Source: DATATB01 sp036268995
GTDB taxonomy: Bacteria > Planctomycetota > Planctomycetia > Pirellulales > PNKZ01
DNA length: 37,812 nucleotides
Reading direction: 5' to 3'
NCBI GenBank assembly: GCA_036268995.1
Contig: DATATB010000160.1
Span: 1-37,812 of the forward strand
Shown: in pieces, positions 8,390 through 15,902 of the stretch
Position numbering within the stretch: position 1 is the first letter of the stretch
Layout of the letters: the number at the start of each line of letters is the position of its first letter
Translations under genes and position numbers: made by a program
Notes under the pieces: model-generated
Told to the model about the DNA's origin: nothing
What the model saw: the letters and a program-made list of their open reading frames with translations, nothing else
Database searches by the model: none

Positions 8390-8419
8390 GGCGAGCCCCG
8401 AGGCGTCAGCCCGGGGAGT
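8390..8419 (+). repeat. 30-nt hairpin repeat, family B copy 1
   Basis: Stem CCCCG/CGGGG (8396-8400, 8412-8416) plus GGC/GCC around the loop GTCA, with one bulged A at 8401. It matches 27331-27360 (opposite strand) at 29 of 30 positions, the single difference being the bulged base. It sits between two convergent genes. Confidence 0.85.
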
Positions 8420-8450
8420 CCCCGATGCGCGCTCTTGCCGGCCGGTGCTT

Positions 8451-9269
8451 TTACGCGGCCTCAGCGGTGCCTAGCATCTTGGGCAGCAGGACTTCGGCGG
8501 CCAGCCGCTTGTAATCTTCCGCGCCGTTGCTGTCGGGCGCGTAATGAAAGATCGACTGCCCGAAGCTGGGCGCCTCGGCCAGCCGCACGTTGCGGCGGAT
8601 GCGCGTGCCAAACGGCTGCGCCTCGGCCCAAGGGACGCGCTGTTGACGCGAGCGCAGGAAGAACTCGTCGACGTCGCGCGTCACTTCGGCCGCCAGCCGC
8701 GTGCCCGAGTCGTACATGCACAACACCACGCCGCTGAGCTTCAGCCGTGGGTTGATTCGCCGGGCCACCAGGTCGATCGTCTCCAGCAGTTTGCCCAAGC
8801 CGTGCAGCGCCAGGAAATGCGGCTGCAAGGGAATGAACACTTCGTCGACGGCCGACAGGGCGTTGATCGTCAGAATGCCGAGCGACGGCGGGCAATCGAT
8901 CATCACGTAATCAAAGTCGGCCAATTGCGTGTCTTCGGCCAGGCGATCGCGCAGGATCATCTCGCGCCCGACCACGCCCACCAACTCGACTTCGGCCGCG
9001 GCCAGGTTGATGTGCGAGCCCACGAGCCACAGGTTTTCGTCCACTTGGCGGCGGACTTCGGCCAGCTGCGTCGGCCCAGTGAGCACGTCGTAAATGCTCT
9101 CGCCGTCGGGTTCGGGGGCCAGGCCCAAGTGCAGCGTCGCATGGGCCTGCGGATCGAGATCCACGAGGCACACTTTCTGGCCAGTGGCGGCCAGCGCGGC
9201 GCTGAGGTTTACGGCCGTGGTCGTTTTGCCCACGCCGCCTTTTTGGTTGATGATGGCAATCTTCCGCAT
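8451..9269 (-). CDS. parA: ParA/Soj family ATPase
   Basis: 272 residues, normal for chromosomal Soj/ParA. A deviant Walker A is present at residues 10-17 (KGGVGKTT, signature lysines 10 and 15), followed by switch I-type VDLDPQAH (36-43) and a Walker B strand VMIDCPPSLG (122-131). The central LQPHFLALHGLGKLLETI and C-terminal VRLAEAPSFGQSI are characteristic of the Soj branch. It has no N-terminal DNA-binding extension, as in small ParAs. These proteins dimerise on nucleoid DNA in an ATP-dependent way and are released by ParB. No parB or parS-like site is seen here, so it is either an orphan or its partner lies elsewhere. ATG at 9269 follows AGGGAG. Confidence 0.93.
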   Translation of the reverse strand: MRKIAIINQKGGVGKTTTAVNLSAALAATGQKVCLVDLDPQAHATLHLGLAPEPDGESIYDVLTGPTQLAEVRRQVDENLWLVGSHINLAAAEVELVGVVGREMILRDRLAEDTQLADFDYVMIDCPPSLGILTINALSAVDEVFIPLQPHFLALHGLGKLLETIDLVARRINPRLKLSGVVLCMYDSGTRLAAEVTRDVDEFFLRSRQQRVPWAEAQPFGTRIRRNVRLAEAPSFGQSIFHYAPDSNGAEDYKRLAAEVLLPKMLGTAEAA

Positions 9270-9317
9270 GGCAACTCCCTTTGCCGGACCCTGCTGGTGC
9301 TCCCTTCGGGGCGGCGG

Positions 9318-9323
9318 ATTATA
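9318..9323 (-). promoter_or_regulatory. Likely -10 box of parA
   Basis: On the minus strand the sequence is TATAAT, an exact -10 match, placing the start about 40 nt before the parA ATG. No good -35 is present 16-18 nt upstream. The flank GGCTATAAT is identical to that of the metK promoter. Confidence 0.4.
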
Positions 9324-9384
9324 GCCCCTGCCTCGCCAGCGGTCCTAGACGGCTTCGGCGCCAGCGGTAGTAGCGGACCGTCCA

Positions 9385-9413
9385 GGCGAGCTGGGAGCGT
9401 GAGCGACCGGAGG
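9385..9413 (+). repeat. Diverged copy of hairpin repeat family B
   Basis: It begins GGCGAGC like the two better copies and keeps a GC/GC stem with loop GTGA inside CTGG/CCGG arms. It is much more diverged than the 8390 and 27331 copies, so membership is tentative. It lies in the divergent gap between parA and nagB. Confidence 0.4.
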
Positions 9414-9449
9414 ACGTGAACGACGGGCAGTTTCTTTCCCCCCATTTTT

Positions 9450-9472
9450 CCGCTAGAAAAACAAGCTAGCGG
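9450..9472. promoter_or_regulatory. Hairpin in the parA-nagB divergent gap
   Basis: Perfect 7-bp arms CCGCTAG/CTAGCGG with a 9-nt loop, 37 nt before the nagB ATG. No T-run follows on either strand, so it is not an intrinsic terminator; an operator or leader structure for nagB is possible. Confidence 0.4.
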
Positions 9473-9509
9473 GACAAACGAAGTTTGCGACCAACCGGCG
9501 GAGCGTACC

Positions 9510-10316
9510 ATGCGTGTGATCGTCGAGCCCGACCGGGCGGCCGTGAGCCGCGTTGCGGCCCAGTTCGTGGCCGAACTGGTGCGCCGCCGGCCGACTTGCG
9601 TGTTGGGCCTGGCTACCGGCAGCACGCCGCTGGGCATGTATGCCGAGCTGGCCCGCATGCACCGCGAAGAAGGGCTCGATTTCTCGCGAGTCGTTTCGTT
9701 CAACCTCGACGAATACGTTGGCCTGGGACCGAATCATCCCCAGAGCTACCGCTATTTCATGCAGGAGAACTTCTTTCGGCACATCAACATCGACACGCGC
9801 AACACCCACGTGCCCGACGGCCGGGCGCTGGACTTCGAGGCCCATGCCCAGCAATACGAGAAACAGATCAGCGAAGAAGGAGGCATCGACTTGCAGGTGC
9901 TGGGCATCGGCGGCGATGGCCACATCGCTTTCAACGAACCGGGCTCTTCGCTCGGCAGCCGCACGCGGCTCAAGACGCTGACGATCGAAACCGTGCGTGA
10001 CAACGCCCGCTTTTTCGGCAGCGAAGAGGCCGTGCCCCGGCTGGCGGTGACGATGGGCGTGGGCACAATCTTGGAAAGCCGGCAGTGCCTGCTGCTGGCG
10101 GCCGGGCAATCAAAGGCCCAGGCCATTCGCGACACGGTCGAGGGACCGGTGACGGCCCAGGTCACCGCTTCGGCTCTGCAACTGCATCGCGACGTGGTGG
10201 CCGTAATCGACGAAGAAGCCGCGCAACTGCTCAAACGCCGCGACTACTATCGCGAAATGGAGCAGGCCCAATCGCGGCTGCTGGCCGAGCATCGCTCCGG
10301 CCGTAAAGGCTTGTGA
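9510..10316 (+). CDS. nagB: Glucosamine-6-phosphate deaminase
   Basis: 268 residues, as in E. coli NagB (266). Converts glucosamine 6-phosphate to fructose 6-phosphate plus ammonia in cytoplasmic amino-sugar catabolism. GLATGSTPLGMY (33-44) forms the phosphate loop; NLDEYVGL places the catalytic Asp at 67; GIGGDGHIAFNEPGSSLGSRTR carries Asp136, His138 and Glu143, equivalent to E. coli Asp141, His143 and Glu148. All catalytic residues are intact. GGAG lies about 7 nt before the ATG. It stands alone, with no nagA or transporter nearby, just upstream of the ribosomal operon but separated from it by a hairpin and a promoter. Confidence 0.95.
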   Translation: MRVIVEPDRAAVSRVAAQFVAELVRRRPTCVLGLATGSTPLGMYAELARMHREEGLDFSRVVSFNLDEYVGLGPNHPQSYRYFMQENFFRHINIDTRNTHVPDGRALDFEAHAQQYEKQISEEGGIDLQVLGIGGDGHIAFNEPGSSLGSRTRLKTLTIETVRDNARFFGSEEAVPRLAVTMGVGTILESRQCLLLAAGQSKAQAIRDTVEGPVTAQVTASALQLHRDVVAVIDEEAAQLLKRRDYYREMEQAQSRLLAEHRSGRKGL

Positions 10317-10386
10317 GCGAAAAACTCGCAAGCCCAGGGACTGCCGTCCGTGGGTCCTCTCCGCGGTGCGAGCTTTTCTCGCTCAC
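10313..10386 (+). terminator. Extended hairpin after nagB, terminator-like
   Basis: The arms 10313-10330 and 10367-10386 (outer GTGAGCGA/TCGCTCAC, inner CTCGCA/TGCGAG) enclose a further CCCA/TGGG stem. It overlaps the nagB stop codon and ends just before the rpsJ promoter. No clean U-run follows directly (TTTTTTT comes after TTGACAC), so it may act as a transcript barrier or 3' end rather than a classical terminator. Confidence 0.5.
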
Positions 10387-10392
10387 CGCCGG

Positions 10393-10421
10393 TTGACACT
10401 TTTTTTGCAAACGCTTAAGAT
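10393..10421 (+). promoter_or_regulatory. Sigma-70-type promoter of the S10 operon
   Basis: TTGACA (10393-10398, exact) and TAAGAT (10416-10421, 4 of 6) are separated by 17 nt, with a T-rich spacer. The start would be near 10428, leaving a leader of about 70 nt before the rpsJ GTG. It is the only strong promoter before the cluster. Confidence 0.7.
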
Positions 10422-10498
10422 CACCGATTCCCCTGCATGGCGGCTGGGGCCGATTGTCGTTGTAGGATAAGCGTCAAAGCGAGTGCCGGGAGCGACTT

Positions 10499-10828
10499 GT
10501 GGCTGGTCAAACCAACGAAGTGATCCGCATCCGAATGGAGGCGTACGACCATTCGGTGCTCGATCAAAGCGCCGCCGAAATCGTCGATACGGCCAAGCGC
10601 ACGGGCAGCGAGGTGCACGGTCCGATTCCGCTGCCCACGCGCATCGAGCGTTACACCGTTCTTTCGAGCCCGCACGTGGATAAGAAAGCCCGGCAGCAAT
10701 TCGAGATCCGTACGCACAAGCGGCTGATCGATATCGTGCGTTCGACGGCCAAGACAATCGAGGCCTTGAACAAGCTCAGCTTGCCGGCCGGCGTGGACAT
10801 CAAGATCAAGGCTACAAGCAAGCACTAA
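10499..10828 (+). CDS. rpsJ: Ribosomal protein S10
   Basis: 109 residues, with GTG start preceded by GGGAG. Contains IRIRMEAYDHSVLDQSAAEIVDTAKRTG, then GPIPLPTRIERYTVLSSPHVDKKARQQFEIRTHKRLIDI, the canonical S10 core with its extended loop. Component of the 30S head, also the NusE antitermination factor. First gene of the cluster; rpsL, rpsG, fusA and tuf, which often precede it, are absent. The 157-nt gap to rplC is unusually long and contains a hairpin repeat. Confidence 0.97.
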   Translation: MAGQTNEVIRIRMEAYDHSVLDQSAAEIVDTAKRTGSEVHGPIPLPTRIERYTVLSSPHVDKKARQQFEIRTHKRLIDIVRSTAKTIEALNKLSLPAGVDIKIKATSKH

Positions 10829-10835
10829 ACACTCC

Positions 10836-10858
10836 CCCTCTCCCGCTGGGGGAGAGGG
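10836..10858. repeat. CCCTCTCCC-type palindromic repeat in rpsJ-rplC gap
   Basis: CCCTCTCCC (10836-10844) and GGGAGAGGG (10850-10858) form a 9-bp hairpin with a 5-nt loop, 8 nt after the rpsJ stop codon. The sequence type is common between bacterial genes. There is no U-run, so it is more likely a repeat or mRNA-stabilising hairpin than a terminator. Confidence 0.7.
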
Positions 10859-10985
10859 AAAGCAGGTACGTCTTAACAGGCCCCGAATTCAGGCTTTATG
10901 CAACGGAAGCCGCGGTAGGTAATTTGCGGCCGCTTTTACAGGCTGCATCCTCCTCTCCGGCAACAGACCACAAGGCACACGAGCG

Positions 10986-11672
10986 ATGGCGATTGGATTA
11001 CTCGGCCGCAAGGTCGGGATGACACAGATTTTTGACGAGACCGGCCGGGTCATTCCGGTGACGGTCATTGAGGCTGGCCCCTGCCATGTCTTGCAGTTGC
11101 GGAGCCTCGAGCGCGACGGCTACGAAGCCGTCCAGTTGGGTTTCGCGGATAAGCCCCGCCGCCTTGCCACTCGTAGCCAGCGTGGTCATGTTGCAAAACT
11201 CGACAGCAAGCGGTCGCGCAGCCGGGCCTCGGCCGGCGTGCAGGTGGCCGAAAAGGCCGGCTGCGAGCCGAAGCGCTTTGTCCGCGAGTTCCGCGGCCCG
11301 GCCGGTGAGTACCAGGTAGGCCAAGAGCTTACCGTCACGCTTCTCGATGGCGTGACGAGTGTTGACGTCACCGGCATTTCCAAAGGGCGCGGCACGGCCG
11401 GCCTGATGAAGCGACACAACTTCAAGGGCCAGCGCGCCACCCACGGCGTCAAGAAGGTGCACCGCCATAGCGGCGGCACTTCGGCCAATACCTTTCCTGC
11501 CCGCGTGATGAAGGGCAAGAAAATGGTCGGCCGCCTGGGCAATCAAAAGAGCACGATGCGCAACATCAAGCTGGTGCGCATCGACGCTGAAAAGAACCTG
11601 GTGCTGGTGCGCGGCGCGGTGCCCGGCCCCAATGGCGGCTATGTCGTCATTCGCCAAACGAACATCATGTAA
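10986..11672 (+). CDS. rplC: Ribosomal protein L3
   Basis: 228 residues, slightly longer than E. coli L3 (209). Starts MAIGLLGRKVGMTQIFDETG, the universal L3 N-terminus; the central loop near the peptidyl transferase centre reads RATHGVKKVHRHSGGTSANTFPARVMKGKKM. L3 nucleates 50S assembly. The extra length sits around residues 60-95, where a Lys/Arg-rich stretch extends the beta-barrel. It precedes rplD by 23 nt. Confidence 0.97.
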   Translation: MAIGLLGRKVGMTQIFDETGRVIPVTVIEAGPCHVLQLRSLERDGYEAVQLGFADKPRRLATRSQRGHVAKLDSKRSRSRASAGVQVAEKAGCEPKRFVREFRGPAGEYQVGQELTVTLLDGVTSVDVTGISKGRGTAGLMKRHNFKGQRATHGVKKVHRHSGGTSANTFPARVMKGKKMVGRLGNQKSTMRNIKLVRIDAEKNLVLVRGAVPGPNGGYVVIRQTNIM

Positions 11673-11695
11673 GACTGATACGAAAGCACGCCGCT

Positions 11696-12379
11696 ATGGC
11701 CACTTTGCCAATCTTGAATCGCTCCGGTAAGGAAGTCGGGACCTACGAGTTCGATCTCGCCTTGCTGGCTCCGCACATCAACAAGCAGTTGCTGCACGAC
11801 GTCGTCGTGATGTATCAGTCGAACCAGCGGCTGGGCACGGCCAAGACCAAAAGCCGCGGCGAAGTCGCCGGCTCGACCAAGAAAATGTATCGGCAAAAGG
11901 GCACGGGCAACGCCCGCGCCGGCTCGCGACGCAGCGGCGTTCGCCGGGGCGGCGGCCATATTTTTGCCAAGCGCCCGCGCGACTGGACCTACCGGCTGCC
12001 GCGCAAAGCAGTGCAGTTGGCTACGCGGATGGCCCTGGCCTCGAAGTTCCGCGACGAGGAAGTCGTGATTATCGATGAGCTGGGCTTTTCGACTCCCAAG
12101 ACCAAGGACATGGCCGGCATTCTGCAAGCCCTGAATTGCCACCAGGTTTCGGTCCTGGTCGCCACGGCCGATCATGACCTCAACGTTTACAAAAGCGCCC
12201 GCAATATCGCCCGGGTCACGGTCTCGCCGGTGGCGAACTTGAATGCCTGGAGCATTTTGACGCCGCGCAAGCTGCTGCTGACCCGCGCGGCCTTGGATGC
12301 GATCAAAGAGCGGGCCGAGCAGCGAACGAAAGCCGACAAAGAGGCGCGAGAGAGCCATGCCGTGGCGACTGGCTCCTGA
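11696..12379 (+). CDS. rplD: Ribosomal protein L4
   Basis: 227 residues. The characteristic loop KSRGEVAGSTKKMYRQKGTGNARAGSRRSGVRRGGGHIFAKRPRDW is present at about residues 57-100, followed by the conserved globular part ending NAWSILTPRKLLLTRAALDAIKER. Binds 23S rRNA and lines the exit tunnel; in some bacteria it also represses the S10 operon, but I see no recognisable L4 leader structure before rpsJ. The C-terminus has a short charged extension. Spaced 65 nt from rplW. Confidence 0.97.
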   Translation: MATLPILNRSGKEVGTYEFDLALLAPHINKQLLHDVVVMYQSNQRLGTAKTKSRGEVAGSTKKMYRQKGTGNARAGSRRSGVRRGGGHIFAKRPRDWTYRLPRKAVQLATRMALASKFRDEEVVIIDELGFSTPKTKDMAGILQALNCHQVSVLVATADHDLNVYKSARNIARVTVSPVANLNAWSILTPRKLLLTRAALDAIKERAEQRTKADKEARESHAVATGS

Positions 12380-12444
12380 TAGCAGCCGAGCCCGGCGAGC
12401 GGACGAGCCCGCTGGTGAATGAGCAAGTGAGAAGGAAGTGAGTT

Positions 12445-12771
12445 ATGGCCGAAGCGACTGAACAAGCCGTGCCCGTGGGTCCCGCCATTGTGCTGGAGCC
12501 TCACCAGGTGATCCTGCGCCCGTTGGTGACGGAAAAGGGAATGCACCGCTCGACCCGTTACAACGCGTATGCCTTCGAAATTCATCGCATGGCGACGAAG
12601 GACGATGTGCGCCGGGCGGTGACGGAGTTGTTCGGCGTGCGGGTATTGCGGGTGCACACGGTCAACCGCAAGGGCAAGCCGCGCCGCACGCGTTTCCGCA
12701 ACGGCTACACGAAGGATTGGAAGAAGGCGATCGTCAAGCTGCACGCCGAGGACCGCATCGACTTCTTCTAA
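12445..12771 (+). CDS. rplW: Ribosomal protein L23
   Basis: 108 residues. An extension of about 17 residues precedes the canonical ILRPLVTEKGMHRSTRYNAYAFEIH, followed by VRRAVTELFGVRVLRVHTVNRKGK, the L23 fold with its tunnel-side loop. L23 forms the docking site for trigger factor and SRP at the tunnel exit. GGAAG before the ATG supports this start. An 80-nt gap with a GTGGGC-type repeat separates it from rplB. Confidence 0.96.
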   Translation: MAEATEQAVPVGPAIVLEPHQVILRPLVTEKGMHRSTRYNAYAFEIHRMATKDDVRRAVTELFGVRVLRVHTVNRKGKPRRTRFRNGYTKDWKKAIVKLHAEDRIDFF

Positions 12772-12808
12772 AACGGTCGCCGCGGCGGCCGCTGAAAACG
12801 AATTCAAT

Positions 12809-12829
12809 GGTGGGCACTACCCGCCCTAC
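12809..12829 (-). repeat. GTAGGG-type hairpin repeat (family C) in rplW-rplB gap
   Basis: On the minus strand it reads GTAGGGCGGG, then TAGTGCCCACC, with GGTGGG/CCCGCC arms around a 5-nt loop. It aligns with 14447-14467 at most positions and shares the GTAGGG head. It lies in a ribosomal operon gap. Confidence 0.6.
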
Positions 12830-12850
12830 GCTTGTCTGGAAGTGAATCTT

Positions 12851-13711
12851 ATGGGACTCCGCTACTACAATCCGACGACTGCCGGCCGGCGTGGCGCCAG
12901 CGTGAGCGACTTCGCCGAGCTGACGCCCGGCGCGCAGCCCGAAAAAAGTCTCATGCGCACCAAGCGCAAGACGGGTGGTCGCAACAACCAGGGGCGGATC
13001 ACCTCGCGGCATAAGGGCGGCGGCCACAAGCAGCAGTATCGGGTGATTGATTTCCGCCGCACCAAGGACGGCGTGCCGGCCAAGGTGGATTCGATTCAAT
13101 ACGATCCCAACCGCAATGCCCGCATCGCGCTGTTGTTTTATGTCGACGGCGAGAAGCGCTACATCATCGCCCCGCACGGCTTGAAAGCTGGCGACATGGT
13201 GCAAAGCGGACCCGACGCCCCGCCGGCAATCGGCAATTGCTTGCCGCTGAAGAGCATGCCGATGGGCACGGTCATTCATAATGTCGAGTTGCAGCCAGGC
13301 CGCGGCGGCGTGCTCTGCCGGGCCGCTGGCACCAGCGCCACGCTCAATGCCCGCGACGCCAACTGGGCCCAGATCACGCTGCCCAGCGGCGAAGTCCGCC
13401 GCGTGCCGGCGCTGTGCCGGGCCACGATCGGCTCGACGAGCAACCCGGACGATATGAACGTCGTGCTGGGCAAAGCCGGCCGCAAGCGCTGGATGGGCAT
13501 TCGGCCGCACGTGCGCGGCACGGCCATGAATCCGATCGATCATCCGCACGGTGGCGGCGAAGGCCGCACCAAGGGCGGCCGGCACCCGGTGAGCCCCACC
13601 GGCAAGAGCGCCAAGGGCGGCGCCACGCGGCATCGCCGCAAGCCGTCGAACTCGGCCATTGTCCGCCGTCGCCGCTCGCGGCGCTACGGCCAGTTGAAGT
13701 TGCCTACGTAG
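12851..13711 (+). CDS. rplB: Ribosomal protein L2
   Basis: 286 residues from ATG at 12851 (MGLRYYNPTTAGRR); an in-frame GTG nine nt upstream is less likely. Has the OB and SH3-like core and the C-terminal peptidyl-transferase-site segment HPHGGGEGRTKGG at about residues 234-246, including the His implicated in catalysis-site structure. The Lys/Arg-rich tail GGATRHRRKPSNSAIVRRRR is normal. GGAAGTG lies upstream. Followed after 70 nt by rpsS. Confidence 0.97.
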   Translation: MGLRYYNPTTAGRRGASVSDFAELTPGAQPEKSLMRTKRKTGGRNNQGRITSRHKGGGHKQQYRVIDFRRTKDGVPAKVDSIQYDPNRNARIALLFYVDGEKRYIIAPHGLKAGDMVQSGPDAPPAIGNCLPLKSMPMGTVIHNVELQPGRGGVLCRAAGTSATLNARDANWAQITLPSGEVRRVPALCRATIGSTSNPDDMNVVLGKAGRKRWMGIRPHVRGTAMNPIDHPHGGGEGRTKGGRHPVSPTGKSAKGGATRHRRKPSNSAIVRRRRSRRYGQLKLPT

Positions 13712-13781
13712 TGCTTGTTCCTCCCGCATCGATGTTCGCCACGAATTGATTTTTAATTAGACCAGGACGCCGAAAAGCCGT

Positions 13782-14054
13782 ATGGGACGCTCACTCAAAA
13801 AAGGTCCGTTCATCAACCCCAAGCTCTTCATGAAAGTGGAGCGGTTGAACAACAGCGGACAAAAGGCGCCGATCAAGACCTGGGCTCGGGCGTGTACGAT
13901 TGTGCCGGAATTCGTCGGCCACACGTTCATGGTCCACAACGGCAAGTTGCATATGAAGGTATTCGTGACGGAAGACATGGTGGGGCACAAGCTGGGCGAG
14001 TTCGCCCCGACCCGCACCTTCCGCGGTCACGGCGGCAAGGGTGGCAAGAAGTAA
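13782..14054 (+). CDS. rpsS: Ribosomal protein S19
   Basis: 90 residues, the usual size. MGRSLKKGPFINPKL, TIVPEFVGHTFMVHNGK and HKLGEFAPTRTFRGHGG are all canonical. 30S head protein that contacts S13. Immediately follows rplB and precedes rplV by 30 nt with AAGGAAA before that start. Confidence 0.97.
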   Translation: MGRSLKKGPFINPKLFMKVERLNNSGQKAPIKTWARACTIVPEFVGHTFMVHNGKLHMKVFVTEDMVGHKLGEFAPTRTFRGHGGKGGKK

Positions 14055-14084
14055 GCGGCGGAAAGAATTAAAGGAAACCCGGTT

Positions 14085-14444
14085 ATGGCGTACGACGCAG
14101 TACATCGCTTTGCTCGCATCAGTGCCCGCAAGGTTCGGCCGATTGCCAACCTGATTCGCGGCAAGCACGCCGACGAGGCGCTCGACTTGCTGCGCTATCA
14201 GCCGCAGCGTGGAGCCCGGCTGCTGGAGAAGGTGCTCAAGAGCGCGCTGGGCAACGCCGAAGATCGCCGCGTCCGCGACGTGCAGAACCTGGTGGTGGTG
14301 GAGGCCCGGGTGGACGAGGGGCCGATGTTCAAGCGCGTGCGACCGCGAGCGCGCGGCATGGCCTTTTTGGTCAAGAAGCGGATGAGTCACATTCACGTGT
14401 CGGTCGATAGCCTGCACGCCCTGCCGGAACCGGCACCCGAATAA
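14085..14444 (+). CDS. rplV: Ribosomal protein L22
   Basis: 119 residues, typical. RFARISARKVRPIANLIRGKHADEALDLL at the N-terminus and the tunnel beta-hairpin near FKRVRPRARGMAFLVKKRMSHIHV identify it. Lines the peptide exit tunnel with L4. The gap to rpsC (92 nt) carries two hairpins of a dispersed repeat. Confidence 0.97.
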   Translation: MAYDAVHRFARISARKVRPIANLIRGKHADEALDLLRYQPQRGARLLEKVLKSALGNAEDRRVRDVQNLVVVEARVDEGPMFKRVRPRARGMAFLVKKRMSHIHVSVDSLHALPEPAPE

Positions 14445-14446
14445 AT

Positions 14447-14493
14447 GTAGGGTGGGCACTGCCCACTGCAAATTGGGTGGGCAGCGGCCCACC
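14447..14493 (+). repeat. Double GTGGGC hairpin repeat (family C) in rplV-rpsC gap
   Basis: First hairpin: GTAG head then GTGGGC/GCCCAC arms around ACT (14447-14466). Second: GGTGGGC/GCCCACC around AGCG (14476-14493). It begins 3 nt after the rplV stop codon. The first part matches the inverted copy at 12809-12829. Confidence 0.7.
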
Positions 14494-14536
14494 GCATGCG
14501 TAACCCAACGGTTAAGCCCGCACAGAGAACGAATTT

Positions 14537-15235
14537 ATGGGTCAAAAAGTTCATCCCACTGGCTTTCGCACCGGCATCATGGTCGGCTGGAAGAGCCGCT
14601 GGTATGCCTCGAAGCAGGAGTTCGGCGAGCTATTGCTCGAGGACTTTAAGCTCCGCAAGTTCATCAAGGAAAAGTACCGCTTTGCCGGCATCCCCAAGGT
14701 CGAGATCGAGCGGACGCGCGACGAAGTGAAGGTGATCCTGCACTCGGCTCGGCCGGGCATCATCATCGGCCGCAAAGGCCAGGAGGTCGAACGGCTGCAA
14801 AGCGAGCTGCAAGACCTGATCGGCCGGCGGATCAACATCAAGATCGAGGAGATCGCGCGGCCCGAGATCCAGGCCCAACTCGTGGCCGAGGACATTGCCG
14901 AGCAATTGGCGAAGCGGGCCAGCTTTCGCCGCACGATGAAGCGGGCGATGGAACAGACAATGGAGGCCGGCGCCAAGGGCATCAAGATCCAACTGGCCGG
15001 ACGGCTGGGCGGATCGGAAATGGCCCGCCGCGAAAAATCCAACGCCGGCAGCATTCCGCTGTCGACGTTGCGAGCCAAGATCGATTTCGGATTCACCGAG
15101 GCCAAGACCGCCCAGGGCAACATTGGCGTCCAGGTGTGGGTCAACCAAGGCATGTATCAAGAGGACGAAGCCCATGGCGCTGATGCCCAAGAGGGTCAAG
15201 CACCGAAAAAGCCAAAGAGGACGTATAAGAGGTAA
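14537..15235 (+). CDS. rpsC: Ribosomal protein S3
   Basis: 232 residues, like E. coli S3 (233). MGQKVHPTGFRTGIM is canonical; the KH domain carries IIIGRKGQEVERLQ (GxxG variant GRKG) at about 74-87; the C-terminal domain has RTMKRAMEQTMEAGAKGIKIQLAGRLGGSEMAR and GVQVWVNQG. The last 21 codons (after residue 212) lie in the region that also encodes the start of L16 in the +1 frame. The tail ends KKPKRTYKR, a basic end that fits S3. The overlap is described under rplP. Confidence 0.97.
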   Translation: MGQKVHPTGFRTGIMVGWKSRWYASKQEFGELLLEDFKLRKFIKEKYRFAGIPKVEIERTRDEVKVILHSARPGIIIGRKGQEVERLQSELQDLIGRRINIKIEEIARPEIQAQLVAEDIAEQLAKRASFRRTMKRAMEQTMEAGAKGIKIQLAGRLGGSEMARREKSNAGSIPLSTLRAKIDFGFTEAKTAQGNIGVQVWVNQGMYQEDEAHGADAQEGQAPKKPKRTYKR

Positions 15236-15590
15236 CGCCACCCGCGGCCACCGCGTCGTCTTTGGCGACTTTGGGCTGCAGGCCATGCAAGGCGGCTGGG
15301 TGAGCGCGCAAACGCTCGAGGCCGGCCGCATTAGCGCCCAGCAGTACCTGCGGACCGAGGGCCGGTTGTACATTCGCGTTTTCCCGCATAAGAGCGTCAG
15401 CTCGATTCCGCTGGAAACGCGCATGGGCAAAGGCAAGGGCGAGCCGGAATTCTGGGCCGCGGTGATTAAACCGGGCACAGTGTTGTACGAAATCGGCGGC
15501 GTGAGCGAGGAGGCGGCGCGGATTTGCTTCCGCCGGCTCGCGCACAAGATGCCCGTGCGCGTACGGTTTGTCCGTCGCCGGGCCGTGTAA
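15174..15590 (+). CDS. rplP: Ribosomal protein L16
   Basis: 138 residues, the normal length only if translation begins at ATG 15174 (MALMPKRVKHRKSQRGRIRG), 62 nt inside rpsC and out of phase with it. ATG 15183 would still leave the overlap. The body has canonical GFGD-type and FPHKSVSSIPLETRMGKGKGEPEFW segments. L16 organises the A site of the 50S subunit. In the overlapped stretch Arg and Ile are written AGG, CGA, AGA, CGT, AGA and ATA, whereas CGC and CGG dominate later in the gene, as expected if the rpsC frame restricts codon choice. Confidence 0.96.
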   Translation: MALMPKRVKHRKSQRGRIRGNATRGHRVVFGDFGLQAMQGGWVSAQTLEAGRISAQQYLRTEGRLYIRVFPHKSVSSIPLETRMGKGKGEPEFWAAVIKPGTVLYEIGGVSEEAARICFRRLAHKMPVRVRFVRRRAV

Positions 15591-15646
15591 GTTTAGGCCG
15601 TGCAGGTAATGAACTAAGCAGAGCGCGAGAGACGAGCGATCGAGCC

Positions 15647-15868
15647 ATGACCAAAGCTTCCGAACTACGCGAGATGAGCGACGACCAGCTCCAACTGACC
15701 TTGAAGGACGCGGCCGAGACCTTGTTCCGGCTGCGCATCAAGTCCCAGACCGAGAAGCTCGACGCGCCCACGGAACTGCGGAAGTACCGCCAGTTGATCG
15801 CGCGGCTGAAGACGATCCAAGGGCAACGGGAGCGGGCCCGCCAGGCCAGCGCACCGGCCAGCAGTTGA
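15647..15868 (+). CDS. rpmC: Ribosomal protein L29
   Basis: 73 residues from ATG 15647: MTKASELREMSDDQLQLTLKDAAETLFRLRIKSQTEKLD, a typical L29 two-helix protein; the longer frame from 15524 overlaps rplP and is not used. L29 sits near the tunnel exit next to L23. The short Ala/Ser-rich tail is unremarkable. Spaced 56 nt from rplP and 34 nt from rpsQ. Confidence 0.95.
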   Translation: MTKASELREMSDDQLQLTLKDAAETLFRLRIKSQTEKLDAPTELRKYRQLIARLKTIQGQRERARQASAPASS

Positions 15869-15902
15869 GCAACAGGTAAAGAGATTTAAGGTAGCACCGA
15901 AC

